Part shown: piece by piece, positions 34,405-42,560 of the stretch | Position numbering within the stretch: position 1 is the first letter of the stretch | Layout of the letters: each line of letters begins with the position of its first letter | Assembly (NCBI RefSeq): GCF_900117445.1 | Contig: NZ_FPEJ01000013.1 | Location: forward strand, 868,001 to 932,000 | DNA length: 64,000 bases | Direction: 5' to 3' | From: Hyphomicrobium sp. NDB2Meth4 | Lineage (GTDB): Bacteria > Pseudomonadota > Alphaproteobacteria > Rhizobiales > Hyphomicrobiaceae | Notes under the pieces: model-generated | Told to the model about the DNA's origin: nothing | The model's input: only the letters and a program-made list of their open reading frames with translations | Databases searched by the model: none | Position numbers and translations under genes: made by a program

Positions 34405-35037
34405 TTGGGACGCGACAAGATCCTGCAGCGCATCCGATCGGCGCTCGGTGAAAGCCATGCATCGGAACACGATCGCGCCTTGCTCGACGCACGCATGGAC
34501 CAGCGACCCAGCGGACCCAAGGTTGCTCTCGGCGCCGAGCGCATGTCGCAGTTTCTTACCAAGGTCATCGCGAACAACTTCACTGTTGAACGCCTTGCTT
34601 CGCAGCAGTTGCTCGTCTCGGCTGTGCGCGCTCTCATGCCCGACGATGAAACACCCGACATCAGCGTCGCCAAAGCCATTCAGAGCCTCGGCTGGCCCGC
34701 GGACTGGAAAATCAACTACGGCCCCGGACGCCACGTCGAGCGACTATGTGTGACGCAGGCGCTGGCCGGCATAGCCGAAACAGGTAGCGTGGTCGTCGCC
34801 TCAGCGCCAGACAATCCCACAACCCTCAATTTTCTTCCCGATATGCACGTCATCGTGCTGCGCGCCGAAGATGTCGTCGATCATCCCGAAGATGTCTGGG
34901 CCCGCATGGCGCTCGAGAACTGGCCGCGCGCTGTGAACGTCATCTCAGGGCCATCGCGCACCGCCGACGTCGGCGGTATCATCGTGCGCCCCGCCCATGG
35001 CCCCAAGCGCGTGCATCTCATTGTCATAGATGCCTGA
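34405..35037 (+). CDS. lutC: lactate utilisation protein LutC/LldG
   Basis: 210 residues. The start is a TTG at 34405, six bases after lutB, giving the usual RDKILQRIRSAL N-terminus of LutC. The LUD domain is seen in ETGSVVVASAPDNPTTLNFLPDMHVIVL and the C-terminal DVGGIIVRPAHGPKRVHLIVID. It completes the lldP-lutABC unit. Confidence 0.9.
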   Translation: MGRDKILQRIRSALGESHASEHDRALLDARMDQRPSGPKVALGAERMSQFLTKVIANNFTVERLASQQLLVSAVRALMPDDETPDISVAKAIQSLGWPADWKINYGPGRHVERLCVTQALAGIAETGSVVVASAPDNPTTLNFLPDMHVIVLRAEDVVDHPEDVWARMALENWPRAVNVISGPSRTADVGGIIVRPAHGPKRVHLIVIDA

Positions 35038-35078
35038 CCGGGCGCATTTCGCGCGGGCTGCCCATCACCCTCACGGAT

Positions 35079-35107
35079 AAAAAAAGGGGGCGACCGAAGT
35101 CGCCCCC
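35079..35107 (-). terminator. intrinsic terminator of the porin gene, possibly bidirectional
   Basis: GGGGGCGAC (35086-35094) pairs with GTCGCCCCC (35099-35107) around CGAA. Read on the minus strand the stem is followed by a run of T (35079-35085), the classic pattern for ending the porin transcript at 35141. The same stem faces the end of lutC and may stop it too. Confidence 0.85.
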
Positions 35108-35140
35108 GAGGCTGCGCGAGGAGTTCGGAGGATCCAGCGC

Positions 35141-36487
35141 TTAGAAGAAGATGATCGCGCCGACGATGCCCATGTTGAAGCTTTCGAACTTCTGCTTTCC
35201 GGCAACGCCGCCGTCCACGTAGGTCGCTTCGAGCTGGTGCATACGCCACTTCGCCCAAAGCTGCATCGAGGCCGCATCGATATCCTGCACGAGGCCGACG
35301 CCGATGCGCGAGGCATCCGTCCCCGTCAAGGTGACGTCCGTGTCGGCGGCACTGCTGCAAGAGTCGCTGATGCTGCCGCCCACGCCGAAGAAGTCTGCGC
35401 ACAGGCTGGCGCTGCCCGCCGGATACGAGGCATGCATATCGCGGTTCTGTCCGTACTCGCCATAGATGTGCGTGTTGCCGAGTGGGACCCACTTTTGCGT
35501 CAGACCGGCCTTGATGTAGTAGTGATAATCATCCTGCGTTCCTGGCAGCGACGCGCCTTCCTCACCATAGAGCGCGTGCACCCAAAGTCCGGACGGATTG
35601 TGTTTGATGAAGCCGCCGACCTGCGCGTAGGTGGCGTCACCGAAGGCCGGATCCGAAGCCGACGTGTAAGCGCCGCTCAGTGCCAGCTGGAAGTCCTGCC
35701 ACTCGCCCTTCCAACGGGCGGACAGATCCCAGAAATCATCCTCGCCCCAGGACGCTGAAAGCACGAGGCCGCCGAAGGTTGGCGTATCGTAGCGGATCGC
35801 GTTGCGACGGTCGCCGGCGCAGTCGCCGCCGATACCGAGCTGTGTCGACTGGCAGAAGAATGCAAGATCCCACCAGGTGGCAGTCGAAAGGCCCGCAGCG
35901 CCCGAAAGACCACCCTTCGGCCGCAAGCGGAACGAGGCGCCATCGAAGGTCACGGTGTTTGCGGCAATCAGCGTGCCCGAAAGGTCGGAATCGAGCGCCG
36001 CGTTGTCCGAGGCGTGTGATTGCTTGCCGACTGTCACGCGGCCGAGCTTGTCGCTCTGCAGGTACCAGTTTGAGTGGATGAGATCGATGCCAGTGCCGGC
36101 ATTCGAAGTGTTCTGATCGACCAGCAAAGCGTCAGTCGCATCGAGCGAAACCGTCAGCTGATAGCCTGCCTTCCAACCCGGGCTGATGATCGCCTCACCG
36201 GCGAATGTGAAGCGCGTAGCAAGGTCAGGCGCCTGACCGTTGACGTACACGTTGCTCTCGTTGCCATCGTCCCAGTACATGACCTGCTGGCTGACGAAGC
36301 CCGAGATCGAGAACGAGACCTTCCGATTTCCCTTTCGCACGGTCGTCGCCTCGAGTTCCGCTATCCTCTCCTCCAGATCAGAGCAGCAATCGCCACCGAG
36401 ATCTGCGGCCGAGGCCTTACCGCCTTGGATCGCGCCTGCTGCCATCATCACGACGGCGCAGCACAGCGCACGACTTCCCCCACGCAT
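35141..36487 (-). CDS. alphaproteobacterial porin (Porin_2 type)
   Basis: 448 residues from the ATG at 36487, with AGGAG eight bases upstream. A signal peptide ends near GKASAA. A short coiled segment, DLEERIAELEATTVRK, follows, as in Omp2/Porin_2 proteins of Rhizobiales. The remainder alternates beta strands rich in aromatics and ends in GIVGAIIFF, an outer-membrane insertion signal with terminal phenylalanine. Internal landmarks are VSFSISGFVSQQVMYWDDG and LGRVTVGKQSHASDNAALD. It would form a trimeric general diffusion pore. It ends at a strong terminator and is transcribed alone. Confidence 0.88.
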   Translation of the reverse strand: MRGGSRALCCAVVMMAAGAIQGGKASAADLGGDCCSDLEERIAELEATTVRKGNRKVSFSISGFVSQQVMYWDDGNESNVYVNGQAPDLATRFTFAGEAIISPGWKAGYQLTVSLDATDALLVDQNTSNAGTGIDLIHSNWYLQSDKLGRVTVGKQSHASDNAALDSDLSGTLIAANTVTFDGASFRLRPKGGLSGAAGLSTATWWDLAFFCQSTQLGIGGDCAGDRRNAIRYDTPTFGGLVLSASWGEDDFWDLSARWKGEWQDFQLALSGAYTSASDPAFGDATYAQVGGFIKHNPSGLWVHALYGEEGASLPGTQDDYHYYIKAGLTQKWVPLGNTHIYGEYGQNRDMHASYPAGSASLCADFFGVGGSISDSCSSAADTDVTLTGTDASRIGVGLVQDIDAASMQLWAKWRMHQLEATYVDGGVAGKQKFESFNMGIVGAIIFF

Positions 36488-36857
36488 TACGCTTACTCCT
36501 ACAAATACTGTCACGACTTGACGGGTCGCGTACTCATTTGCGCACCCGAACGCATGACGCGGGCACGCTTACGAAGAACGAGTAAGGCAAGGCGTATGCC
36601 AACTATTGCGGTGACACCGCACCACGAGGCGCGCTACGAGCATCATCGAACCTAGTTGCCGCGAGCTCGCAGAGAGAAACCCACGTGTTTCCGCAATCGG
36701 CGCACACAGGTGACAACCGCACGAGGCCGTGGAGCGCCCACTTCTCTCTTCTATCTGTTGCGCCGGAGTAACGCGCAGCTCGCCTCCGGGTGAGATGCAC
36801 ATGACCCTGACGGGCCCGGTGCTGTGACAGATCAGCGCCCTGCGTGTAACGCTCCGC

Positions 36858-36869
36858 TGTCCGCGGACA
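36858..36869. promoter_or_regulatory. palindrome TGTCCGCGGACA, possible enhancer for a sigma-54 activator
   Basis: A perfect 12-bp dyad located about 120 bases upstream of the -24 element at 36981. That distance is usual for enhancer sites of sigma-54 activators. The AcoR-type protein encoded at 27515-29557 is the only such activator in the window. Confidence 0.4.
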
Positions 36870-36980
36870 CGCGTGCACTGCAACCATCAGGTGTGGGCTG
36901 CACAGCAGCCCACGTCGATACGCCCGAGAATCCGGTGCGAACGTGCCTGATTGGGCATCGAACGTCGCGACTGGCCCGGT

Positions 36981-36995
36981 TGGCACGGTTTGTGC
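36981..36995 (+). promoter_or_regulatory. sigma-54 (-24/-12) promoter upstream of the Rieske/PQQ-dehydrogenase genes
   Basis: TGGCACGGTTTGTGC matches the -24/-12 consensus TGGCACG-N4-TTGC with one mismatch, and the invariant GG and GC doublets are separated by the required 10 bases. Transcription would begin near 37007, about 78 bases before the Rieske protein start. The AcoR-type activator in this window fits as the regulator. Confidence 0.6.
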
Positions 36996-37084
36996 CTTTA
37001 ACTACTCGTGAAGGGTCCGGTTGCGGCGGTGAGCCCGCCGGATTCCCACGTCAAGCACGTAAGAACAAAGGTTGGGGAGTGAGG

Positions 37085-37702
37085 ATGCCGAAGGACACCA
37101 CGACCGGCAGCAGTGCCGGCCGAGAGGGGGAATGCGCTTGCCAAGTCGGGCGTCGCGCGATTGTGAAGGGGCTCGCGCTTGCCGGGTGTGCGGCAGCCAC
37201 GGAGATGCTTTCTGGATCGTCGGCGTTCGCTGAGTCCAAGCGCTCACGCCCTGAACCGGGCGATCACCTCGTCTACATGACAGGCGACAACGAGGGGAAG
37301 GTTGTGAACCCCGCCGACGTCAAGCTCGGTGAGCCCCCGGTTCTCGTCTATCCGATGGACCCGAAGACGCAGACTGTCATTCAGTCGCGCGCCAGTCTCC
37401 TTTTGCTTGTTCGGCTGAAGGAAGACGAAATCGGACCATCGACAAAGCCGCACTCGGCCGATGGGATCGTCGCCTACTCGGCGGTCTGCACACACAACGG
37501 CTGCCCGATCACGAGCATCCACGAAAACAAGCGCATGATCGTCTGCAACTGCCACGGCTCGACATTCGACGTCGGCAACGACGGCGCCGTCGCACACGGA
37601 CCGGCCACGCGCAAACTAGCCATGCTGCCAGTCGCCATCACCGATGGCGCGCTGGTGGTTGCAGGGAAGCTGGACGGCCCGATCGGACCGCCAGCCGCGT
37701 GA
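37085..37702 (+). CDS. Tat-exported Rieske [2Fe-2S] protein
   Basis: 205 residues from the ATG at 37085, preceded by GGGAGTGAGG; upstream codons in the frame are not coding. A twin-arginine-like leader, GRRAIVKGLALAGCAAATE, points to Tat export. The Rieske ligands are intact: CTHNGC near 137 and CNCHGS near 158, the standard C-x-H...C-x2-H pair with the two flanking cysteines. It resembles small periplasmic Rieske subunits such as that of arsenite oxidase rather than cytochrome bc1. The PQQ dehydrogenase starts 52 bases downstream, and no cytochrome c gene is present in the cluster. It may therefore be the electron acceptor. Confidence 0.83.
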   Translation: MPKDTTTGSSAGREGECACQVGRRAIVKGLALAGCAAATEMLSGSSAFAESKRSRPEPGDHLVYMTGDNEGKVVNPADVKLGEPPVLVYPMDPKTQTVIQSRASLLLLVRLKEDEIGPSTKPHSADGIVAYSAVCTHNGCPITSIHENKRMIVCNCHGSTFDVGNDGAVAHGPATRKLAMLPVAITDGALVVAGKLDGPIGPPAA

Positions 37703-37754
37703 GCGGCAGAAAACTGCCGCACACCAAATCAATCGAAAAAATTGGGAGGACACG

Positions 37755-39480
37755 ATGACACTACGACTACCCGTCGCTGCGCTCGCATTGACGATCGCAT
37801 CGGCGCTCAACGCGGCCGACTACAAGCCGGTCACCGATGCGCGCCTTGCCAATCCGGAGCCAGAGAACTGGCTCCTTGCCAAGGGCAACTATGAGGGCTG
37901 GAGCTACTCGCCGCTCGACCAGATCAACACTTCGAACGTCGCAAAGTTGAAGCCGGTCTGGTCCGCCGCCACCGGCGTCGCCTCGGGTCACGAGGCACCC
38001 GCCATCGTCAACGGCGATTACATGTTCGTCGCCACGCCGCGCAACCAGGTCCTGGCGTTCGATGCCAAGACTGGCCGCTCGTTGTGGAAGTACCAGCGCG
38101 AGCTGCCTGAGGGCTTCGGCGCGCTGCACATGACGAACCGCGGCGTCGCGCTGTGGGGCGATAAGGTCTACGTTGCGGGCATCGATTGCGTTCTGACCGC
38201 TCTCGATGCGAAGACCGGAACGAAAGTCTGGGAGTCTCCCGTCTGCGATTGGGAGAAGGAAAGCGCCTACATCACTTCCGCTCCTCTTGCCGTGAAGGGC
38301 AAGATCATCGTCGGCCCGTCGGGCGGTGAATTCGGCGTGCGCGGCTTCGTCAAGGCATTCGACGCCGAGACGGGCAAGCTCGCCTGGACTCGCTACTCGG
38401 TTCCGGCCCCCGGCGAACCCGGCTCTGAAACCTGGCCGCAGGAAGGTCGCTGGAAAGACGCCTGGAAGAACGGCGGCGGCACCATGTGGATGCCCGGCAA
38501 CTACGACGCCAAGAATGAAGTCATCTACTGGGGCGTGGGCAACGGCGCACCGTGGCTCGGCGATCAGCGTCCAGGCGACAACCTCTATCTCGCCTCGGTC
38601 GTTTCACTCAACCCGGACAACGGCGAGATCATCAGTCACTTCCAGTATCACTGGAATGACTCCTGGGACTGGGCTGGCATGAATGCTCCGACACTCGTCG
38701 AGTTCAATCGTGACGGCAAGAAGGTTCCTGGTCTCATCAGCGCCCAGCGCAACGGCCGCCTCTATTGGCTGGATCGCGATGCCAAGGGCAAGATCAGCTA
38801 TGACAAGTCCGAAGGCTATGTGAAGAACAACGTCTTCAAGACCATTGATCCGAAGACGGGACGTCCCACCTATAACGAGGACGCAAAGCCTGGCACCAAC
38901 AAGACGGCAACCTACTGCCCGAGCCTTTGGGGCGGCAAGGATTGGCCGTATGAGGCGTACAATCCCAAAACCGGAATGCTGTACGTGCCCTTCAACGACA
39001 ATCACTGCATGACGTTGACCGGCATGATCCAGCCTGTTCTGCCAGGCCAGTGGTCGGCAGGCGTCGATATCAAGAAGCTTGACCTCAAGGTCGACGACAA
39101 CTTCCCCTTCATTGGCGGCGTCCAGGCATGGAGCGTCGATGGCGGCAAGGAAGTCTGGCGCCAGACCTATAAGCACTCCTGGAACTTCGGTTCGATCCTG
39201 ACGACGGCCGGTGGATTGGTCTTCGTGGGCGGCACCAACGACCGCATGTTCCGCGCCTACGACGGCGAGAGCGGCAAGCTGCTCTGGGAGTTCCCCACGC
39301 CGTCGGGCATCATTTCTCCGCCCAGCAGCTTCTCGATCGACGGCAAGCAGTACATCGCCGTTGTCTCTGGCTGGGGTGTTGATGCCCAGTGGGATCCAGG
39401 GCAAGATGCACGATCAGGTCGGCTGGGAGAAGTCGGTTCCAGAAGGCGGATCGATCTGGGTGTTCGCACTCGGCGAGTGA
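37755..39480 (+). CDS. PQQ-dependent alcohol dehydrogenase, with an apparent one-base frameshift near the 3' end
   Basis: About 575 residues after correction, ATG at 37755 with GGGAGGA upstream and a signal peptide ending at ALNA. The eight-bladed propeller is seen from repeated W motifs (DAKTGRSLWKYQRELP, DAKTGTKVWESP, DGGKEVWRQT). The segment WDWAGMNAPTL has the catalytic aspartate followed by alanine at +2, as in calcium-dependent enzymes and unlike lanthanide XoxF, where aspartate is found. The vicinal cysteine pair of methanol dehydrogenase is absent. After GWGVDAQ the frame is broken: dropping the T at 39390 restores the family C-terminus GKMHDQVGWEKSVPEGGSIW to a TGA at 39480, whereas the uncorrected frame runs to 39599 into the next gene. 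Confidence 0.85.
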
Positions 39481-39492
39481 TCTTTGAAACAG

Positions 39493-39528
39493 CCCCGACC
39501 CGCGCAACTCTCGCAGCGCGGGTCGGGG
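39493..39528 (+). terminator. GC-rich stem-loop after the PQQ dehydrogenase
   Basis: CCCCGACCCGCGC (39493-39505) pairs perfectly with GCGCGGGTCGGGG (39516-39528) around a 10-base loop and is followed by AATTTG. It starts 13 bases after the corrected stop at 39480, supporting that position as the true gene end. The lack of a long U-tract suggests attenuation before the downstream hydroxylase genes. Confidence 0.65.
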
Positions 39529-39580
39529 AATTTGAGCAGGCAGCAGCGGGCGACTTCTCGGGAGCGAAGGGAGGACAGCA

Positions 39581-40033
39581 ATGCTCACCATCAGCGTAAA
39601 CGGCAAAGAAATAAAATTCGACGGGGACCCCAACACGCCACTGCTTTGGTTCGTGCGTGACGAACTCGGCCTTACCGGCACGAAATACGGGTGTGGAGTA
39701 GGTCTTTGCGGCGCATGCACCGTGCATCTCGACGGCACAGCGGTCCGCGGCTGTCAGACGGCGGTCAGCGAAGCAGCCGGCAAGAAAGTGACGACGATCG
39801 AAGGGTTGAGCGCCGACGGTAATCACCCCGTGCAACAGGCATGGCGTGACTTGAACGTTCCCCAGTGCGGATTCTGCCAAGCTGGCCAGATGATGCAGGC
39901 AGCTTCTCTGCTCGCCAAGAACCGCGCTCCGACGGATGCAGAAATCGTCGACGAGATGACCGGAAACATATGCAGATGCGGATGCTATGAGCGCATTCAC
40001 GCTGCCGTGCGCGCAGCAGCGGGGGGCGTCTGA
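39581..40033 (+). CDS. [2Fe-2S] small subunit of a molybdenum hydroxylase (isoquinoline 1-oxidoreductase type)
   Basis: 150 residues, with GGGAGGA upstream of the ATG at 39581. An N-terminal plant ferredoxin-like cluster motif, [15 protein letters not shown], is followed by the second cluster motif CGFCQAGQ and CRCGCYERI in the helical domain. This is the standard two-cluster small subunit that passes electrons from the molybdenum centre outward. The large subunit gene starts two bases after the stop. Confidence 0.92.
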   Translation: MLTISVNGKEIKFDGDPNTPLLWFVRDELGLTGTKYGCGVGLCGACTVHLDGTAVRGCQTAVSEAAGKKVTTIEGLSADGNHPVQQAWRDLNVPQCGFCQAGQMMQAASLLAKNRAPTDAEIVDEMTGNICRCGCYERIHAAVRAAAGGV

Positions 40034-40035
40034 TC

Positions 40036-42408
40036 ATGTTGCACTATTTCGAAAAGCAAAGCGGCCCCGCGGGCAACCCGCCGGTGCGCGCCATTCTTGA
40101 GAACGTCAGCCGGCGCTCTTTCATCGGCGGCGTGTTGAAGACCTCGGGCGTTGCCCTGGCGCTGCAGATCGTCCCCGGTGCGGCCAACGCATATGAAGCC
40201 TACCCGACCGGCGCAGCCGGCATGCCGCACGGTGTTGTCAGCGATCCGCATGTCTTCGTCGCTATCGACAAGGACGGCCAGGTGACCATCGTCGCCCATC
40301 GCTCCGAGATGGGTACGGGCGCACGCACCAGCCTGCCCATGGTTGTCGCCGATGAGATGGAAGCCGACTGGCAGCGCGTGCGCGTCATCCAGGCACCGGG
40401 CGATGAGCCTCGCTACGGCAACCAGGACACCGACGGCTCTCGCAGCGTGCGCCACTTCATCCAGCCGATGCGCGAATGCGGCGCGGCCATGCGCTTCATG
40501 CTCGAAGCAGCAGCCGCCGTTCATTGGGGCGTCGACCGTTCGTTGTGCAAAGCGTCGAACCACGAGGTCATCCAACTCTCCAAAGGCCCCGACGGCAAGC
40601 TCATCGAGACCGACAAGAAGATCGGTTACGGCGCACTTGCGACCATCGCCATGGCGATGGCAGTGCCGCGGCCCGATCAGATCACGTTCAAAGACCCGAG
40701 CCAGTTCCGCTACATGGGCAAGGGCAAGACGCAGATCGTCGACCTGCACGACATAACGGTCGGCAAGGCGATCTACGGCGCCGATGTGCACCTTCCCGGC
40801 ATGAAGTACGCCGTTATCGCGCGCCCGCCTGTCGTTGGCGGCAAGGTCAAGAAGTTCGATGCGACCGAGACCAAGAAGGTACCGGGCGTCGAAGCCGTGC
40901 ACGAAATGGCAGGCTGGGCAGCACCGGCAAAGTTCGCTCCTCTCGGCGGCGTCGCCGTCATTGCCAACTCGACCTACGCAGCCTTGCAGGGCCGCGAGAA
41001 GCTCGCGATCGAATGGGAGGATGGCCCGAACGCCGTCTATAACTCCCCGGCCTATCGCGATGCCATGATCGCGGCAGCGGCAAAACCCGGGAAGGTGATC
41101 CGCAGCCAGGGTGATGCCGACGCAGCCTTCGCCAACGCAGCCGAAGTGTTCGCAGCCGACTACACACAGCAGCACGTCGCCCAAGCCTCTATGGAGCCGC
41201 CCGTTGCCCTCGCGCGCATCGTCGACGGCAAGATCGAGGTCTGGGCGCCGGTCCAGAGCCCCTATGGCACGCGCGAAGACATCGCCAAGACGATGGGCGT
41301 GCCGATTGAAAACGTGACTGTCCACGTGACATTGCTGGGTGGTGGCTTCGGCCGCAAATCGAAGTGCGACTTCGCCATCGAAGCCGTGCAGCTTTCCAAG
41401 ACGCTCGGCGGCAAGCCTGTACGCGTGCAATGGACGCGCGAAGACGACCTGCAGCACGCGTTCTATCACACCACCTCGGCAGAGAGGATCGAGGTCGCGC
41501 TCGACAAGGCCGGGAAGGTCACCGGCTGGAGACATCGCACGGTTGCTCCGTCGATCCTGTCGACCTTCGCCGAGGACAGCGGCTACCAGTTCAAGATCGA
41601 ATACGGCATGGGCTTTGTCGATATGCCGTTCGACATCCCGAACATCCGTTGCGAGAACGGACAGGCCTTCGCACACACGCGCATCGGCTGGTTCCGCTCG
41701 GTGTCCAATATCCCGCGCGCATTCGCGGTGCAGTCCTTCGTCGCCGAGCTCGCCCATAAGCTCGGCCGCGATCCCAAGGACATGCTGTTGGAGATGATCG
41801 GCCCAGACCGCGTCATCGACATCAAAACCGCAGGCATGCCGGAGGACTTCTGGAACTACGGCGAGCCTTATCCGGAGTTCCCCATCGACACCGCACGCTT
41901 GAAGAACGTCGTGAACGTCGCCGCGGACAAAGCCGGCTGGGGCAAAAAGCTCCCCGACCGGCAAGGTCTAGGCATCGCGGTCCACCGCTCGTTCGTCACC
42001 TACGTGGCGTCGGTCGTGCACGTCGCCATCGACGACGATGGCACCATTCGCGTTCCGGAGGTCACGACCGCCATCGATTGCGGCTTCTACATCAACCCCG
42101 AGCGCATTCGCTCGCAAGTTGAAGGCGCAGCCGTAATGGGTATGTCGACAGCGATGTACAGTGGCATCACCTTCAAGGACGGACGCGCCGAGCAGTCCAA
42201 CTTCGGCGATTTCTCCGTCGCGCGCATGGGGAACTTCCCGCAGAAGGTCAATGTGCACATCATCGAACCGACGTCTCCGACGCACCACGCAACGGGAGTC
42301 GGTGAGCCCGGCGTACCGCCCTTCGCTCCGGCACTCTGCAACGCGATTTTCGCTGCCACTGGCAAGCGGCTGCGCAGCTTGCCCACTGGGGAAAAGCTAG
42401 AGGCATAG
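40036..42408 (+). CDS. molybdopterin-binding large subunit, isoquinoline 1-oxidoreductase (IorB) type
   Basis: 790 residues. The N-terminal SRRSFIGGVLKTSGVALAL is a Tat-like leader typical of IorB proteins, which move to the periplasm with their small subunit. Cofactor-binding stretches include HRSEMGTGARTSLPMVVADEME, LLGGGFGRKSKCDF, and, near the C-terminus, the GVGEPGVPPFAPA segment with the catalytic glutamate. In the family these oxidise N-heterocycles or aldehydes and feed electrons to cytochromes. Downstream of a PQQ alcohol dehydrogenase, aldehyde oxidation is the more natural guess. XdhC and the Mo storage protein encoded in the window could serve it. Confidence 0.9.
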   Translation: MLHYFEKQSGPAGNPPVRAILENVSRRSFIGGVLKTSGVALALQIVPGAANAYEAYPTGAAGMPHGVVSDPHVFVAIDKDGQVTIVAHRSEMGTGARTSLPMVVADEMEADWQRVRVIQAPGDEPRYGNQDTDGSRSVRHFIQPMRECGAAMRFMLEAAAAVHWGVDRSLCKASNHEVIQLSKGPDGKLIETDKKIGYGALATIAMAMAVPRPDQITFKDPSQFRYMGKGKTQIVDLHDITVGKAIYGADVHLPGMKYAVIARPPVVGGKVKKFDATETKKVPGVEAVHEMAGWAAPAKFAPLGGVAVIANSTYAALQGREKLAIEWEDGPNAVYNSPAYRDAMIAAAAKPGKVIRSQGDADAAFANAAEVFAADYTQQHVAQASMEPPVALARIVDGKIEVWAPVQSPYGTREDIAKTMGVPIENVTVHVTLLGGGFGRKSKCDFAIEAVQLSKTLGGKPVRVQWTREDDLQHAFYHTTSAERIEVALDKAGKVTGWRHRTVAPSILSTFAEDSGYQFKIEYGMGFVDMPFDIPNIRCENGQAFAHTRIGWFRSVSNIPRAFAVQSFVAELAHKLGRDPKDMLLEMIGPDRVIDIKTAGMPEDFWNYGEPYPEFPIDTARLKNVVNVAADKAGWGKKLPDRQGLGIAVHRSFVTYVASVVHVAIDDDGTIRVPEVTTAIDCGFYINPERIRSQVEGAAVMGMSTAMYSGITFKDGRAEQSNFGDFSVARMGNFPQKVNVHIIEPTSPTHHATGVGEPGVPPFAPALCNAIFAATGKRLRSLPTGEKLEA

Positions 42409-42431
42409 CAACCGCCCACCCCACCGAGACC

Positions 42432-42455
42432 GGGATGCCGCTGAAGCGGCATCCC
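42432..42455 (+). terminator. stem-loop between hydroxylase and aceE
   Basis: GGGATGCCGC (42432-42441) pairs with GCGGCATCCC (42446-42455) around a TGAA tetraloop. It lies 24 bases after the hydroxylase stop. No U-tract follows, so it is a weak terminator or a processing/stability element separating the pyruvate dehydrogenase genes from the upstream unit. Confidence 0.6.
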
Positions 42456-42560
42456 CAATGACCGCGAAATCTGCGGCTTCCCGCTGTCGTGTTGCATGAC
42501 GCATGCACGACGCCGCGGTGACGTGCGGCTTTCGTAACCACAATTCGAGGACCACCGACG

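Larger units (their letters stand above)
36488..37084. other. regulatory intergenic region between porin and Rieske/PQQ operon
   Basis: About 600 bases with no supportable gene. It holds the porin promoter at its left end, a perfect 12-bp palindrome at 36858-36869 and a sigma-54-type promoter at 36981-36995, annotated separately. Confidence 0.6.

Noticed and set aside
39481-39599. Extended C-terminus of the PQQ dehydrogenase reading through to 39599
   Set aside because: The extension is arginine- and alanine-rich, crosses a perfect terminator-like stem and overlaps the next gene; the family C-terminus is found in the neighbouring frame.
39997-41964. 655-codon open frame antisense to the molybdenum hydroxylase large subunit
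   Set aside because: It mirrors the codon pattern of a well-conserved gene on the other strand and has no recognisable domain; it is a GC-bias shadow.
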